DNA of 7,592 nt from Bacillota bacterium. GTDB taxonomy: Bacteria; Bacillota; Dethiobacteria; DTU022. Positions 1 through 6,183 of the stretch are shown here, in pieces (the stretch's first letter is position 1; the number at the start of each line of letters is the position of its first letter). The notes below the pieces were generated by a model. The model searched no databases, had not been told where the DNA came from, and saw only the letters and a list, made by a program, of their open reading frames with translations. The DNA is taken from the NCBI GenBank assembly GCA_012510325.1, contig JAAZIG010000254.1:1-7592 (forward strand). The letters are read 5' to 3'. The translations under genes and the position numbers were made by a program.

Positions 1-222
1 AGAAAGGGGTGCCTCTTCAGCGAGGATGGAGACAGCGAAAAGGCCGCTGTCCCTGATAAATTGATTGGTCAAATTCTGCTTGTTGATACTGATGGCCACA
101 GTGGGCGGATCGCTGGTGATCTGAAAAACGGTATTGGCAATCTGTCCGTTAAGCCGTTCCTCGAGCCGGGAAGAAATCACATAAAGTCCGTAACTGATGC
201 TGTGCAGCGCTTTAAGGTCCAT
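1..222 (-). CDS. Flavin reductase-like domain protein (N-terminal 74 residues, cut by window edge)
   Basis: The reading frame starts at an ATG (222-220) and stays open to base 1, so only the first 74 residues are visible. A strong ribosome site (CGGAGGT on the minus strand, plus-strand 230-236) lies 7 nt upstream and fixes the start. The opening (MDLKALHSISYGLYVIS), followed by a stretch around GQIANTVFQITSDPPTVAIS and then NLTNQFIRDSGLFAVSILAE, is the usual start of the FMN-binding flavin reductase-like split-barrel family. That family includes the flavin domain of high-molecular-weight rubredoxins and small ferric/flavin reductases of anaerobes. Family members bind FMN and pass electrons from NAD(P)H or rubredoxin. 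Whether a rubredoxin or other domain follows cannot be seen. It lies 66 bp downstream of the kinase-like gene on the same strand and may share its transcript. Family call fairly sure; exact role unknown. Confidence 0.8.
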   Translation of the reverse strand, partial: MDLKALHSISYGLYVISSRLEERLNGQIANTVFQITSDPPTVAISINKQNLTNQFIRDSGLFAVSILAEEAPLS

Positions 223-288
223 TAATTTTACCTCCGGTTTATGTTTTGTCCTCTCCAGGTGAGTCGAGAGTCTAGTCAAAGCCCCGGG

Positions 289-864
289 TCAAGGGGACAG
301 AGAGCTGCGCTCACTGTCTTTGATCAGGGCGAGCACGCCTTCCACAACCTTATCCACCGGCTGGTTGTCTATAAAGTACTTTTTCTTGATTTTTCTAAAG
401 AGCTGTTTTGCATGAGCGATATCGTCATGGATATCGTTCATATAATAGTCTCGGTGCTCTTCCTTGTAGGCGTCATCGCGGTAAATGACGTCGTTTTCGT
501 CTGAAAAAACCAGTCTTTGAAAAATATGCTCTGCTGTGTCACACAGCTCAATGGCAGTGACTCCGTTTAGTTCCAGAAGATTGTTAAAGTGTTGGGCGTA
601 ATAGATGGGGCTCACTGCAATGACGAGCTTTTCTTGATGCCTGCTGATTAGCTCTTTGAGGATTTCACCCTTAATTTTGGCTCTTTCCAGAGAAAAGGGG
701 TGCTCGTTTGTAAATATTTCCAAAGTTGTTTGAAACTTATTTTTGATTTCATCGTCCAGATCGATAAAGGTATAGCCCAATTTTTCTGCCAATTTCTTTC
801 CCGTTGTGGTTTTACCCACATTGGATACGCCAAAAAGCATAGCGATCAACTTCCATCCCCCCAA
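289..864 (-). CDS. Shikimate-kinase-like P-loop NTPase, substrate unknown
   Basis: The product is 191 residues, close to the usual 165-190 of shikimate kinases. Residues 12-19 (GVSNVGKT) form a Walker A loop, and FIDLDDEI (33-40) resembles the DxD Mg-binding region after the second strand of shikimate kinase. The alignment then degrades: where shikimate kinases carry a GGG shikimate-binding motif this protein has VIAVSPIYY (81-89), and no clear RPLL-type lid arginine motif is seen. It is therefore probably a nucleotide-dependent kinase of the same fold but with a different substrate. The C-terminal third is rich in D, E, K and H. The start at 864 keeps the full beta-1 strand before the P-loop and has AAGGTG about 10 nt upstream. 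TTG at 849 or ATG at 840 are alternatives. The gene is AT-rich (sampled 60-base lines give about 33-45% GC) compared with about 60% or more in the rightward genes. It lies upstream of the flavin reductase gene on the same strand. Confidence 0.75.
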   Translation of the reverse strand: MGGWKLIAMLFGVSNVGKTTTGKKLAEKLGYTFIDLDDEIKNKFQTTLEIFTNEHPFSLERAKIKGEILKELISRHQEKLVIAVSPIYYAQHFNNLLELNGVTAIELCDTAEHIFQRLVFSDENDVIYRDDAYKEEHRDYYMNDIHDDIAHAKQLFRKIKKKYFIDNQPVDKVVEGVLALIKDSERSSLSP

Positions 865-1238
865 AGCACCTTTTAAAAGATGTAGCCAAATCTGTTCTGC
901 AACCGCACGCGGCGCCGCTCACCTTTTTCCCCACAGCGTCTTTATAATTGCTTTTTTAGCAAAACTGCCCCGGGTTTCGTATGATCAAATCTAATATTTA
1001 ACATCTGTTCTTTATATCCTTTCACTTTGGAAAATATTTTGCCCGGCTGTTTTTAGCTTTGATCTCATTCCCACCGTCCTGGCCCCTTTACACGGGTTCG
1101 TCGATTTTGGAAGGACGGGGCTGCCGGCGGTCTTCTTCAATTAACCTCATAGTCATGGGGATATGCTGTGTGCTCCTTGTCCGGCCGGCCTTACTTTGCC
1201 CTGCCCGGTTATATTCCGGAGGGGGTTTAGGCGGTGCG

Positions 1239-1267
1239 TTGACAGGTTAATTGAACAGTGTTAATAT
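1239..1267 (+). promoter_or_regulatory. Consensus sigma70/SigA-type promoter of the TetR-GRE operon
   Basis: A perfect -35 hexamer TTGACA (1239-1244) is separated by exactly 17 nt from a near-perfect -10 hexamer TAATAT (1262-1267). Transcription would begin near 1274, leaving a leader of about 55-60 nt before the regulator start. It is the only promoter I can recognise upstream of the plus-strand genes. There is no comparable signal in the 64-bp gap before the GRE, so the whole unit is probably read from here. Confidence 0.8.
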
Positions 1268-1286
1268 AACTTCAGGTTAATCTATC
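1246..1286. promoter_or_regulatory. Candidate operator: three GTTAAT-type repeats over the promoter
   Basis: Three related elements occur in a row: GTTAATTGAAC (1246-1256), GTTAATATAAC (1260-1270) and GTTAATCTATC (1276-1286). The first two share GTTAATNNAAC and are imperfect palindromes; the third keeps the left half. They cover the spacer, the -10 box and the expected start site. The nine bases CAGGTTAAT occur twice (1243-1251 and 1273-1281), 30 bp apart, about three helical turns. The placement suits repression by the TetR protein encoded just downstream. The motifs are seen directly; their binding by this regulator is inferred. Confidence 0.5.
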
Positions 1287-1331
1287 CGGCGCTGCCTGAT
1301 TCTACTATGTTTAGTTGGGAGGGCAACCGTG

Positions 1332-2072
1332 ATGGCCCGACCGAAACGGCCGCCCTGGCAGGTGGAGCAGACCAAAAACAAGATTTTTCAGGCCACCCTG
1401 GAGCTGTTCAACAGGCAGGGTTATGAAGCTGTCACTATCCGCAAAATTGCCCGCCGGGCGGGCTGCTCCCCGGCGACAATCTACAACTACTACAGCGACA
1501 AGGATGCCCTGTACCTCGATATCCTCACCGAAGGGTTCGCTATTCTCTATCAACTGCTTCAGGCGGAGCCTCGTTCGCGCGATCCGCTGGTGAGACTGCG
1601 CGCCTATACGGCGGTGTTTTACCGTTTCAGCCTTGACCACCCCTATTATTACGATATCATGTTCTCTTTTCATGTCCCCAAATATCTCGATTATGCCGGG
1701 ACTCCCGCAGAGGAGACCGCTTTTGCCGAAAAAGAGGTGGCCTTAAAAAATATAGGGTTGATCCTTGAAGCGATGGCGGATTTCTATCGGGGGTGCCCGG
1801 CTCTCCGGAGCGCCCCCGGAATGGTAACCGGCAGGGCGCTCACCCTGCTGGGCACGTGCCACGGCATCATCTCGCTGCACCGCTCGGGGATCTGGGCTGA
1901 ACTGGAGACCGATTTCAGCGCCCTCTATTTTTCGGCTGTTGATGATTATTTGCAGAAGCTCACCAGGGAGAAAGAAGAGCTTCTCGCGGGTGAAGTGCGG
2001 CTGCGAGCTGCCCGGCAGCAGCCGACAGGAGAGGAGTACAGCAGCAGGCGGTCGTTTTGGAAGAAGAGATGA
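1332..2072 (+). CDS. TetR/AcrR-family transcriptional regulator
   Basis: This is a 246-residue DNA-binding regulator. Residues 13-60 form the TetR-type helix-turn-helix: TKNKIFQATLELFNRQGYEAVTIRKIA leads into AGCSPATIYNYYSDKDAL, where PATIYNYY is the recognition helix and SDKDAL the usual following turn. The remainder (about 65-210) is helical and aromatic-rich (YTAVFYRFSLDHPYYYDIMF), as expected for a ligand-binding and dimerisation domain that could accept a hydrophobic effector. The tail after residue 210 is charged and probably disordered. A GGGAGGG ribosome site (1317-1323) serves either ATG 1332 (8 nt away, chosen) or GTG 1329. It is the first gene of the unit, 64 bp ahead of the GRE, so it most likely autoregulates and controls the GRE and activase. 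The family call is secure; the effector is unknown. Confidence 0.93.
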   Translation: MARPKRPPWQVEQTKNKIFQATLELFNRQGYEAVTIRKIARRAGCSPATIYNYYSDKDALYLDILTEGFAILYQLLQAEPRSRDPLVRLRAYTAVFYRFSLDHPYYYDIMFSFHVPKYLDYAGTPAEETAFAEKEVALKNIGLILEAMADFYRGCPALRSAPGMVTGRALTLLGTCHGIISLHRSGIWAELETDFSALYFSAVDDYLQKLTREKEELLAGEVRLRAARQQPTGEEYSSRRSFWKKR

Positions 2073-2111
2073 CGGCTGCGGTATAGGGCTGAATCCAGTT
2101 AACTGCAGCCG
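2073..2111 (+). other. Intercistronic stem-loop between regulator and GRE genes
   Basis: CGGCTGC (2073-2079), directly after the regulator stop codon, pairs with GCAGCCG (2105-2111). The stem can be extended by three pairs, one of them G-U, giving about 10 bp with a 19-nt loop. No T-run follows, so it is not a classical terminator. It could protect the downstream GRE message or alter the ratio of regulator to enzyme. The structure is seen by eye; its role is speculative. Confidence 0.4.
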
Positions 2112-2123
2112 CAAAAAGAGGAG

Positions 2124-2128
2124 AGGAG
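2124..2128 (+). promoter_or_regulatory. Ribosome binding site fixing the GRE start
   Basis: AGGAG lies 8 nt before ATG 2137, within the purine-rich run AGAGGAGAGGAGA. The frame is open further upstream, to an ATG at 1939, but that extension overlaps the regulator gene and its sequence is basic and unlike any domain. The 2137 start is therefore preferred. Confidence 0.8.
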
Positions 2129-2136
2129 ATCTGACC

Positions 2137-5100
2137 ATGAGCCCTTCGGAGACCCTGTCGGAGAAGTACCGCAATTTTAAAGTCAGTATGCAGGTGAGTT
2201 TTGTTCTCAAGCTGATGTCGCTGATGTTTCGTCTCAGTCCCTCTTTTCGCCGCAATATTATCGATGAGGAGAAAGGTTATCGTTTCAATGCCCGGCTTCA
2301 GTTTCGCACCCAGGATGGTAAAGCCGAGGCCTATGCCATCTTCAGGGACGGCCGGATGAAGGCGGGGCGGGGCCGTATCGACGGGGCGGACCTGACTTTT
2401 AACTTCAAGACGGGGCCCGGACTACAGAGTATCTTTGCGCTGAAAGATCCGGCCGATGCCCTCACGATGATGCTGGAAAATGATCTGTTCATGGAGGGCA
2501 ACCTGATGTACCTGGCCAAATTTGGCCATCTCTCCCGCGAGCTCGTCGACGGGCGCAAAAAAAGGAAGAAGCTGCGCCAAGCGAAGGAGAGCGGTCCGGG
2601 AGAGATTGAGTACACGCCCACAGCGCGTGACTCCCACCCGCTGGTTCACCGGGCAGTGCTAAAATCGACGCCGCACGACCGGGTGGAGGTGCTCGAGGAG
2701 CCCTATCTGAGCGCTTATGCGCTGGAGCAGTTTCCCCGGCTGCAGCAGGCCCGGGAGAAGCTCTATACCACCAGGGCGGAGATCTGCAGCGAGAGGCCGC
2801 GGCTGATGACTGAATATTTCCTGCATCGCGGTTTTGAAAAAGATTCCTCCGGAAAGAAGCGCCATCCGGGGCTGCGGCAGGCCGAGGCGCTGGCTCACAT
2901 CCTTGCCCACCGCGAGCCGATCATCCGGGATGATGATCTCATCGCCGGCACGACCACCACCAAGGAGGTGGGGGTGCTTCTTTTTCCTGAATTTGGCGCT
3001 CTGGCGCTCTGGCCGGAGCTGCTCACCGTTGACGAGCGCGAGATGAATCCTTACCGCATTTCCGCTGAGGATATCGACATTCTCAATTTCGAGGTCTTTC
3101 CTTTCTGGGCGGATCGCAACGTCATGGAATATACGCGCAGCAAATACGGCAACCCGCGCTGCCAGCAGCTGGAGGGGCGCTGGGTGCTCTATTTTTGCTG
3201 GAAGGCGCACGCCGTCTCCCACACCATCCCCGATTTCTCCATGATCCTGGAGCGGGGGCTTCTCGATATCATCGGCGAAGCAAAGGAGAAGGAGGCGGCA
3301 GCTGCAGATGAGCAGGAGCGCCTTTTCTACCGGTCGCTGCAGGTGGCTCAGAAGGGGCTGCTGCGCTATGCCGATAACCTTGCTGTCAGGGCGCGCAAGC
3401 TGGCTGCTGCTGCGGGGGACGATGCCGCGGCGCAGCTTCGCCGCGCCGAGCTGGAGGAGATCGCCGCGGTCTGCGAGCGGGTTCCCGCCTATCCGGCCCG
3501 CACGCTGCATGAAGCGGTCAACAGCGTCTGGCTCTGCTGGCTGGCTCTGCATATGGAGAATATGAATGCCGGACTGTCCCTGGGAAGGCTGGATCAGGTG
3601 CTGCAGCCTTACTTTTTGCGCGATGCCGCCGGAGCAGAAAGTGCTGCGGAGAAAGAAGAGCTCATCCGCAAGGCCATTGAGCTGGTCGGCTGCTTCTACC
3701 TGAAGTGTTCCGACCATCTGCCCAATGTCCCCGATCTGGGCAACCGCCTCTTCGGGGGGAGCTCCTCCGATCAGGCGCTGACCCTGGGCGGGGTCGACAG
3801 CGCCGGGGAGAGTGCAGTCTGCGATATGACCTATATCTTCCTGAAAGTGACCGAGATGCTGGCCCTGCGCGAGCCCAATGTCAACGCCCGTTTTTATCCC
3901 GGAGTCAATGATGAGGCCTATCTCCAAAGGCTTATCGAGGTCAATACGATTACCGCGGCGACCCCTTCGCTGCACAACGATGCGGCGGTGATCCCCGCCT
4001 TGGTCAATCAGGGCTTCTCCATTGAGGATGCCCGCGATTGGGGCTCGACGGGCTGCGTCGAACCGACCAGTATCGGCCGCCATATGGGCCATACCAATTG
4101 CATGCTTTTGAACACCGTTGCGGCGCTGGAGATGGCCCTGCACGACGGGGTGCACCCCCTCGTCGGGGAGCAGGTCGGGCCGCGCACCGGCGACCCCCTT
4201 CTCGAGGGGAGCTTCCCCACATTCGAGCATTTTAAAGAAGCTTACAAGGAACAGCTGCGCTTTCTCATCGAGGAGTCCGTTGCCTACAATAACTACCTGG
4301 GCACAGCGCATCAGGAGCTGCACCCCACCCCGCTGCTCTCATCTTTCTTCGACGGGCCGATGGAGCAGGCCAAGGATGTGATCGACGGAGGGGCCCGCTA
4401 CAATACTTCGGGGGCGGCTCTCGTTTCGATCACCGATGTTGTCGACAGCCTTATCGCCATCGACGAGCTGATCTACAAGGGGAAAACGGTTGACTGGAGG
4501 ACGCTGCTGCAGGCACTGGAAGCTGATTTTGCGGGATATGAAGCGCTGCATATGCGGATCGCCGGGCGCATCCCCAAATTCGGCAGCGATTCTGTTGCGC
4601 CGCGGCAGCTGGCCCAGGAGCTCATCGACTTCATCTACGACTGCTACCAGTCCCTGGAGAATTACCGGGGCGGGGTCTATACCAGCGGTTTCTGGAGCAT
4701 GTCCAATCACGTTGCCTTCGGCACGCTGTCGGGAGCGCTGCCCAGCGGCCGCTTGAAGGGAAAGCCGTTTACGCCGGGGATCACCCCCTCGCCCGGAGTT
4801 ACCGATGAACTGCTGCCGAACATCCATACCATCGCCGGGCTGGATCCACTGAAGATGCCGAACAATATCGCCTTCAACGTGAAGGTGGCTCCCGGTGCGC
4901 AGGACAGCCACGCCGCATTTGTTGAGCGAGTCACCGCTTACGCTAAGAGCTATTTTGAGCTGGGTGGAATGCAGATGCAGTTCAATATCGTGACCACGGA
5001 GATGCTCAGGGAGGCGGTGGACAGACCGGAGGATTACCGCTGGCTGCTGGTGCGGATCTCCGGTTACAACGCTTACTTTGTCGAGCTGAACCGGGATATG

Positions 5101-5154
5101 CAGCAGGAGATTATCGAGCGCACCGAATTCAATTTGGTCGCCGGAGCCCGGTAA
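2137..5154 (+). CDS. Glycyl radical enzyme with N-terminal SCP2-like lipid-binding domain
   Basis: This is a 1005-residue member of the pyruvate formate-lyase-like superfamily, which normally measures about 780-850. Residues 20-135 look like an SCP2 (sterol carrier protein 2) domain: an amphipathic helix at 20-40, a beta-rich part with DGRMKAGRGRIDGADLTFNF (71-90), and MEGNLMYLAKFG (119-130), typical of the SCP2 C-terminal helix. A basic linker (about 138-153, KKRKK) follows. The GRE body starts near residue 185. Landmarks are ERPRLMTEYF (219-228), GRLDQVLQPY, LTLGGVDSAGE, and the thiyl-radical loop GSTGCVEP with Cys640 and Glu642. The C-terminal radical domain carries VRISGYNAYF, with Gly976 the radical site 29 residues from the end. 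Cys-x-Glu is known from glycerol, propanediol and hydroxyproline dehydratases, choline TMA-lyase and arylacetate decarboxylases; pyruvate formate-lyase has Cys-Cys. It needs radical installation by the activase encoded 30 bp downstream. Substrate unknown; a hydrophobic one is inferred from the SCP2 fusion. The enzyme would be oxygen-sensitive and cytoplasmic. Confidence 0.93.
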   Translation: MSPSETLSEKYRNFKVSMQVSFVLKLMSLMFRLSPSFRRNIIDEEKGYRFNARLQFRTQDGKAEAYAIFRDGRMKAGRGRIDGADLTFNFKTGPGLQSIFALKDPADALTMMLENDLFMEGNLMYLAKFGHLSRELVDGRKKRKKLRQAKESGPGEIEYTPTARDSHPLVHRAVLKSTPHDRVEVLEEPYLSAYALEQFPRLQQAREKLYTTRAEICSERPRLMTEYFLHRGFEKDSSGKKRHPGLRQAEALAHILAHREPIIRDDDLIAGTTTTKEVGVLLFPEFGALALWPELLTVDEREMNPYRISAEDIDILNFEVFPFWADRNVMEYTRSKYGNPRCQQLEGRWVLYFCWKAHAVSHTIPDFSMILERGLLDIIGEAKEKEAAAADEQERLFYRSLQVAQKGLLRYADNLAVRARKLAAAAGDDAAAQLRRAELEEIAAVCERVPAYPARTLHEAVNSVWLCWLALHMENMNAGLSLGRLDQVLQPYFLRDAAGAESAAEKEELIRKAIELVGCFYLKCSDHLPNVPDLGNRLFGGSSSDQALTLGGVDSAGESAVCDMTYIFLKVTEMLALREPNVNARFYPGVNDEAYLQRLIEVNTITAATPSLHNDAAVIPALVNQGFSIEDARDWGSTGCVEPTSIGRHMGHTNCMLLNTVAALEMALHDGVHPLVGEQVGPRTGDPLLEGSFPTFEHFKEAYKEQLRFLIEESVAYNNYLGTAHQELHPTPLLSSFFDGPMEQAKDVIDGGARYNTSGAALVSITDVVDSLIAIDELIYKGKTVDWRTLLQALEADFAGYEALHMRIAGRIPKFGSDSVAPRQLAQELIDFIYDCYQSLENYRGGVYTSGFWSMSNHVAFGTLSGALPSGRLKGKPFTPGITPSPGVTDELLPNIHTIAGLDPLKMPNNIAFNVKVAPGAQDSHAAFVERVTAYAKSYFELGGMQMQFNIVTTEMLREAVDRPEDYRWLLVRISGYNAYFVELNRDMQQEIIERTEFNLVAGAR

Positions 5155-5170
5155 ACAGCCGGGATGCCGA

Positions 5171-5177
5171 AGGAGGG
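5171..5177 (+). promoter_or_regulatory. Ribosome binding site fixing the activase start
   Basis: AGGAGGG is followed 7 nt later by ATG 5185. An in-frame ATG at 5164 precedes this site and has no comparable site of its own, so 5185 is the chosen start. Confidence 0.8.
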
Positions 5178-5184
5178 AGTGCCG

Positions 5185-6099
5185 ATGAAGATACCGGAAA
5201 AAAGGCGACCGCTTGTTGTCGAGATCAAGCGCAACGCTTTAGATGACGGCCCCGGTATCCGGACGACGATCTTTTTTAAAGGCTGCCCCCTGGCCTGTGT
5301 CTGGTGTCAGAATCCCGAAGCCGTCAGGACCGCTCCCGAGATCGTCTACTCCCCCGATGACTGTCTTCTCTGCGGCGCCTGTGAAGAGATCTGCCCCGAA
5401 GGGGCCATCGATCTGGAGCGACATCCCCGGATTGTGGACCGCGTCCGCTGCCGCCGCGGCGGCAGCTGCACCACCGTCTGCCCGGGCCAGGGGATCCGCC
5501 TGATGGGACGCTACTATCCTGTCGCTGAGTTGGCCGCGATTGCCGCTGCGGATTTGCCCTTCTACAAAAATTCGGGCGGCGGGGTGACCCTCTCCGGCGG
5601 CGAACCGACGCTCTATCCGCGCTACCTGGAGCAGCTGCTCCAGGCGCTCAAGTTCAAGCGGATCCATCTCAATCTGGAGAGCTGCGGCCACTATCACCGC
5701 CCTGTCTTTGAAAGATATATCCTGCCGCACCTCGATCTGATCTACTTCGATATCAAGCTCATCGATCCCGGGGAACATCTTTGCTATACCGGACGGGACA
5801 ACAGCCGTATCCATGAGAATTTCAAAGCGCTCATCCGCAGCGGCGGGGTGCCCGTTTTGCCCCGGGTGCCCCTGATCCCGGGGATCACCGATACGGCGGA
5901 AAATCTGTCCGGGATCGCCTCGTTTCTGAGAAAGCTCGGCCTGAGGAAAACCGCCTTGCTGCCGTACAATCCTCTGTGGGTGCCCAAAATAGAAAGCCTC
6001 GGTCACGAAGGGTCGTACCGCTGCGATCGCTGGATGAGTCCGCAGGAGCTGGAGCGGTGTGCGGCGCATTTTGACGATTTTGAGCTGGAACAGTTTTAA
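5185..6099 (+). CDS. Glycyl radical enzyme activating protein (radical SAM)
   Basis: This 304-residue activase reductively cleaves S-adenosylmethionine and abstracts hydrogen from the partner enzyme's glycine, here presumably Gly976 of the adjacent GRE. DDGPGIRTTIFFKGC leads into the radical SAM cluster motif C34-x3-C38-x2-C41 (CPLACVWC). GGEP (138-141) after NSGGGVTLS is the SAM-binding motif. Between them sits the ferredoxin-like insert found in activases of non-PFL glycyl radical enzymes. Its first motif is complete (C60-x2-C63-x2-C66-x3-C70-P). The second is C89-RR-G92-GS-C95-TTV-C99-P, with glycine where the second cysteine is expected. The last third (KLIDPGEHLCYTGRDN, then VPLIPGITDT and LLPYNPLW) is standard for the family. 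Length is normal. The gene follows the GRE by 30 bp with a strong ribosome site, indicating co-translation from one message. The activase call is very secure; the partner assignment rests on adjacency. Confidence 0.95.
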   Translation: MKIPEKRRPLVVEIKRNALDDGPGIRTTIFFKGCPLACVWCQNPEAVRTAPEIVYSPDDCLLCGACEEICPEGAIDLERHPRIVDRVRCRRGGSCTTVCPGQGIRLMGRYYPVAELAAIAAADLPFYKNSGGGVTLSGGEPTLYPRYLEQLLQALKFKRIHLNLESCGHYHRPVFERYILPHLDLIYFDIKLIDPGEHLCYTGRDNSRIHENFKALIRSGGVPVLPRVPLIPGITDTAENLSGIASFLRKLGLRKTALLPYNPLWVPKIESLGHEGSYRCDRWMSPQELERCAAHFDDFELEQF

Positions 6100-6111
6100 G
6101 AAAAAGGGGCG

Positions 6112-6127
6112 GGCGGACATCTCCGCC
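6112..6127. other. Short hairpin between activase and M23 peptidase genes
   Basis: GGCGGA (6112-6117) and TCCGCC (6122-6127) form a 6-bp stem with a 4-nt loop, 12 bases after the activase stop. On the plus strand no T-run follows, so at most it gives weak or partial termination before the peptidase gene. Confidence 0.3.
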
Positions 6128-6183
6128 GCCTGTTGTGCGCAGCTTTCGCAGAGGGCTGCTGTTGTGAAAGGGGGAATGCCCTG

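Larger units (their letters stand above)
865..1328. other. Non-coding divergent intergenic region
   Basis: I see no convincing gene here. The left half (about 865-1060) is AT-rich and should hold the promoter of the minus-strand kinase gene, but I could not identify a convincing -35/-10 pair. A short palindrome (GCGGCGCCGC, 909-918) and a T-rich inverted repeat (TTGCT/AGCAA arms, 948-962) are present. The middle (1060-1235) is GC-richer, with no recognisable RNA fold or protein similarity. The right end carries the regulator promoter and the repeats described separately. Confidence 0.6.

Noticed and set aside
909..918. GCGGCGCCGC palindrome as an operator or attachment site
   Set aside because: A single 10-bp GC palindrome with no second copy or flanking mobile-element gene is not enough evidence.
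1059..1250. Short plus-strand open frame of 63 codons in the intergenic region
   Set aside because: No good ribosome site, no recognisable similarity, and it runs into the strong promoter at 1239-1267.
1939..2136. In-frame upstream extension of the GRE to an ATG at 1939
   Set aside because: It overlaps the TetR gene by 134 bases, its predicted residues look like out-of-frame regulator sequence, and a good ribosome site precedes ATG 2137.
2659..4323. Long antisense open frame (about 550 codons) opposite the GRE
   Set aside because: It lies wholly within a clear, motif-complete gene on the other strand. Such frames are common opposite GC-rich coding sequence, and its product shows no recognisable domain.
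2137..5154. Pyruvate formate-lyase or benzyl/alkylsuccinate synthase identity for the GRE
   Set aside because: The active site is a single Cys in GCVEP, not the Cys-Cys of pyruvate formate-lyase, and the Glu two residues on is not found in X-succinate synthases. The small subunits of benzylsuccinate synthase are also absent nearby.
5239..6120. Antisense open frame opposite the activase
   Set aside because: It mirrors the activase codon pattern, has no domain features, and the plus-strand gene has all radical SAM motifs.
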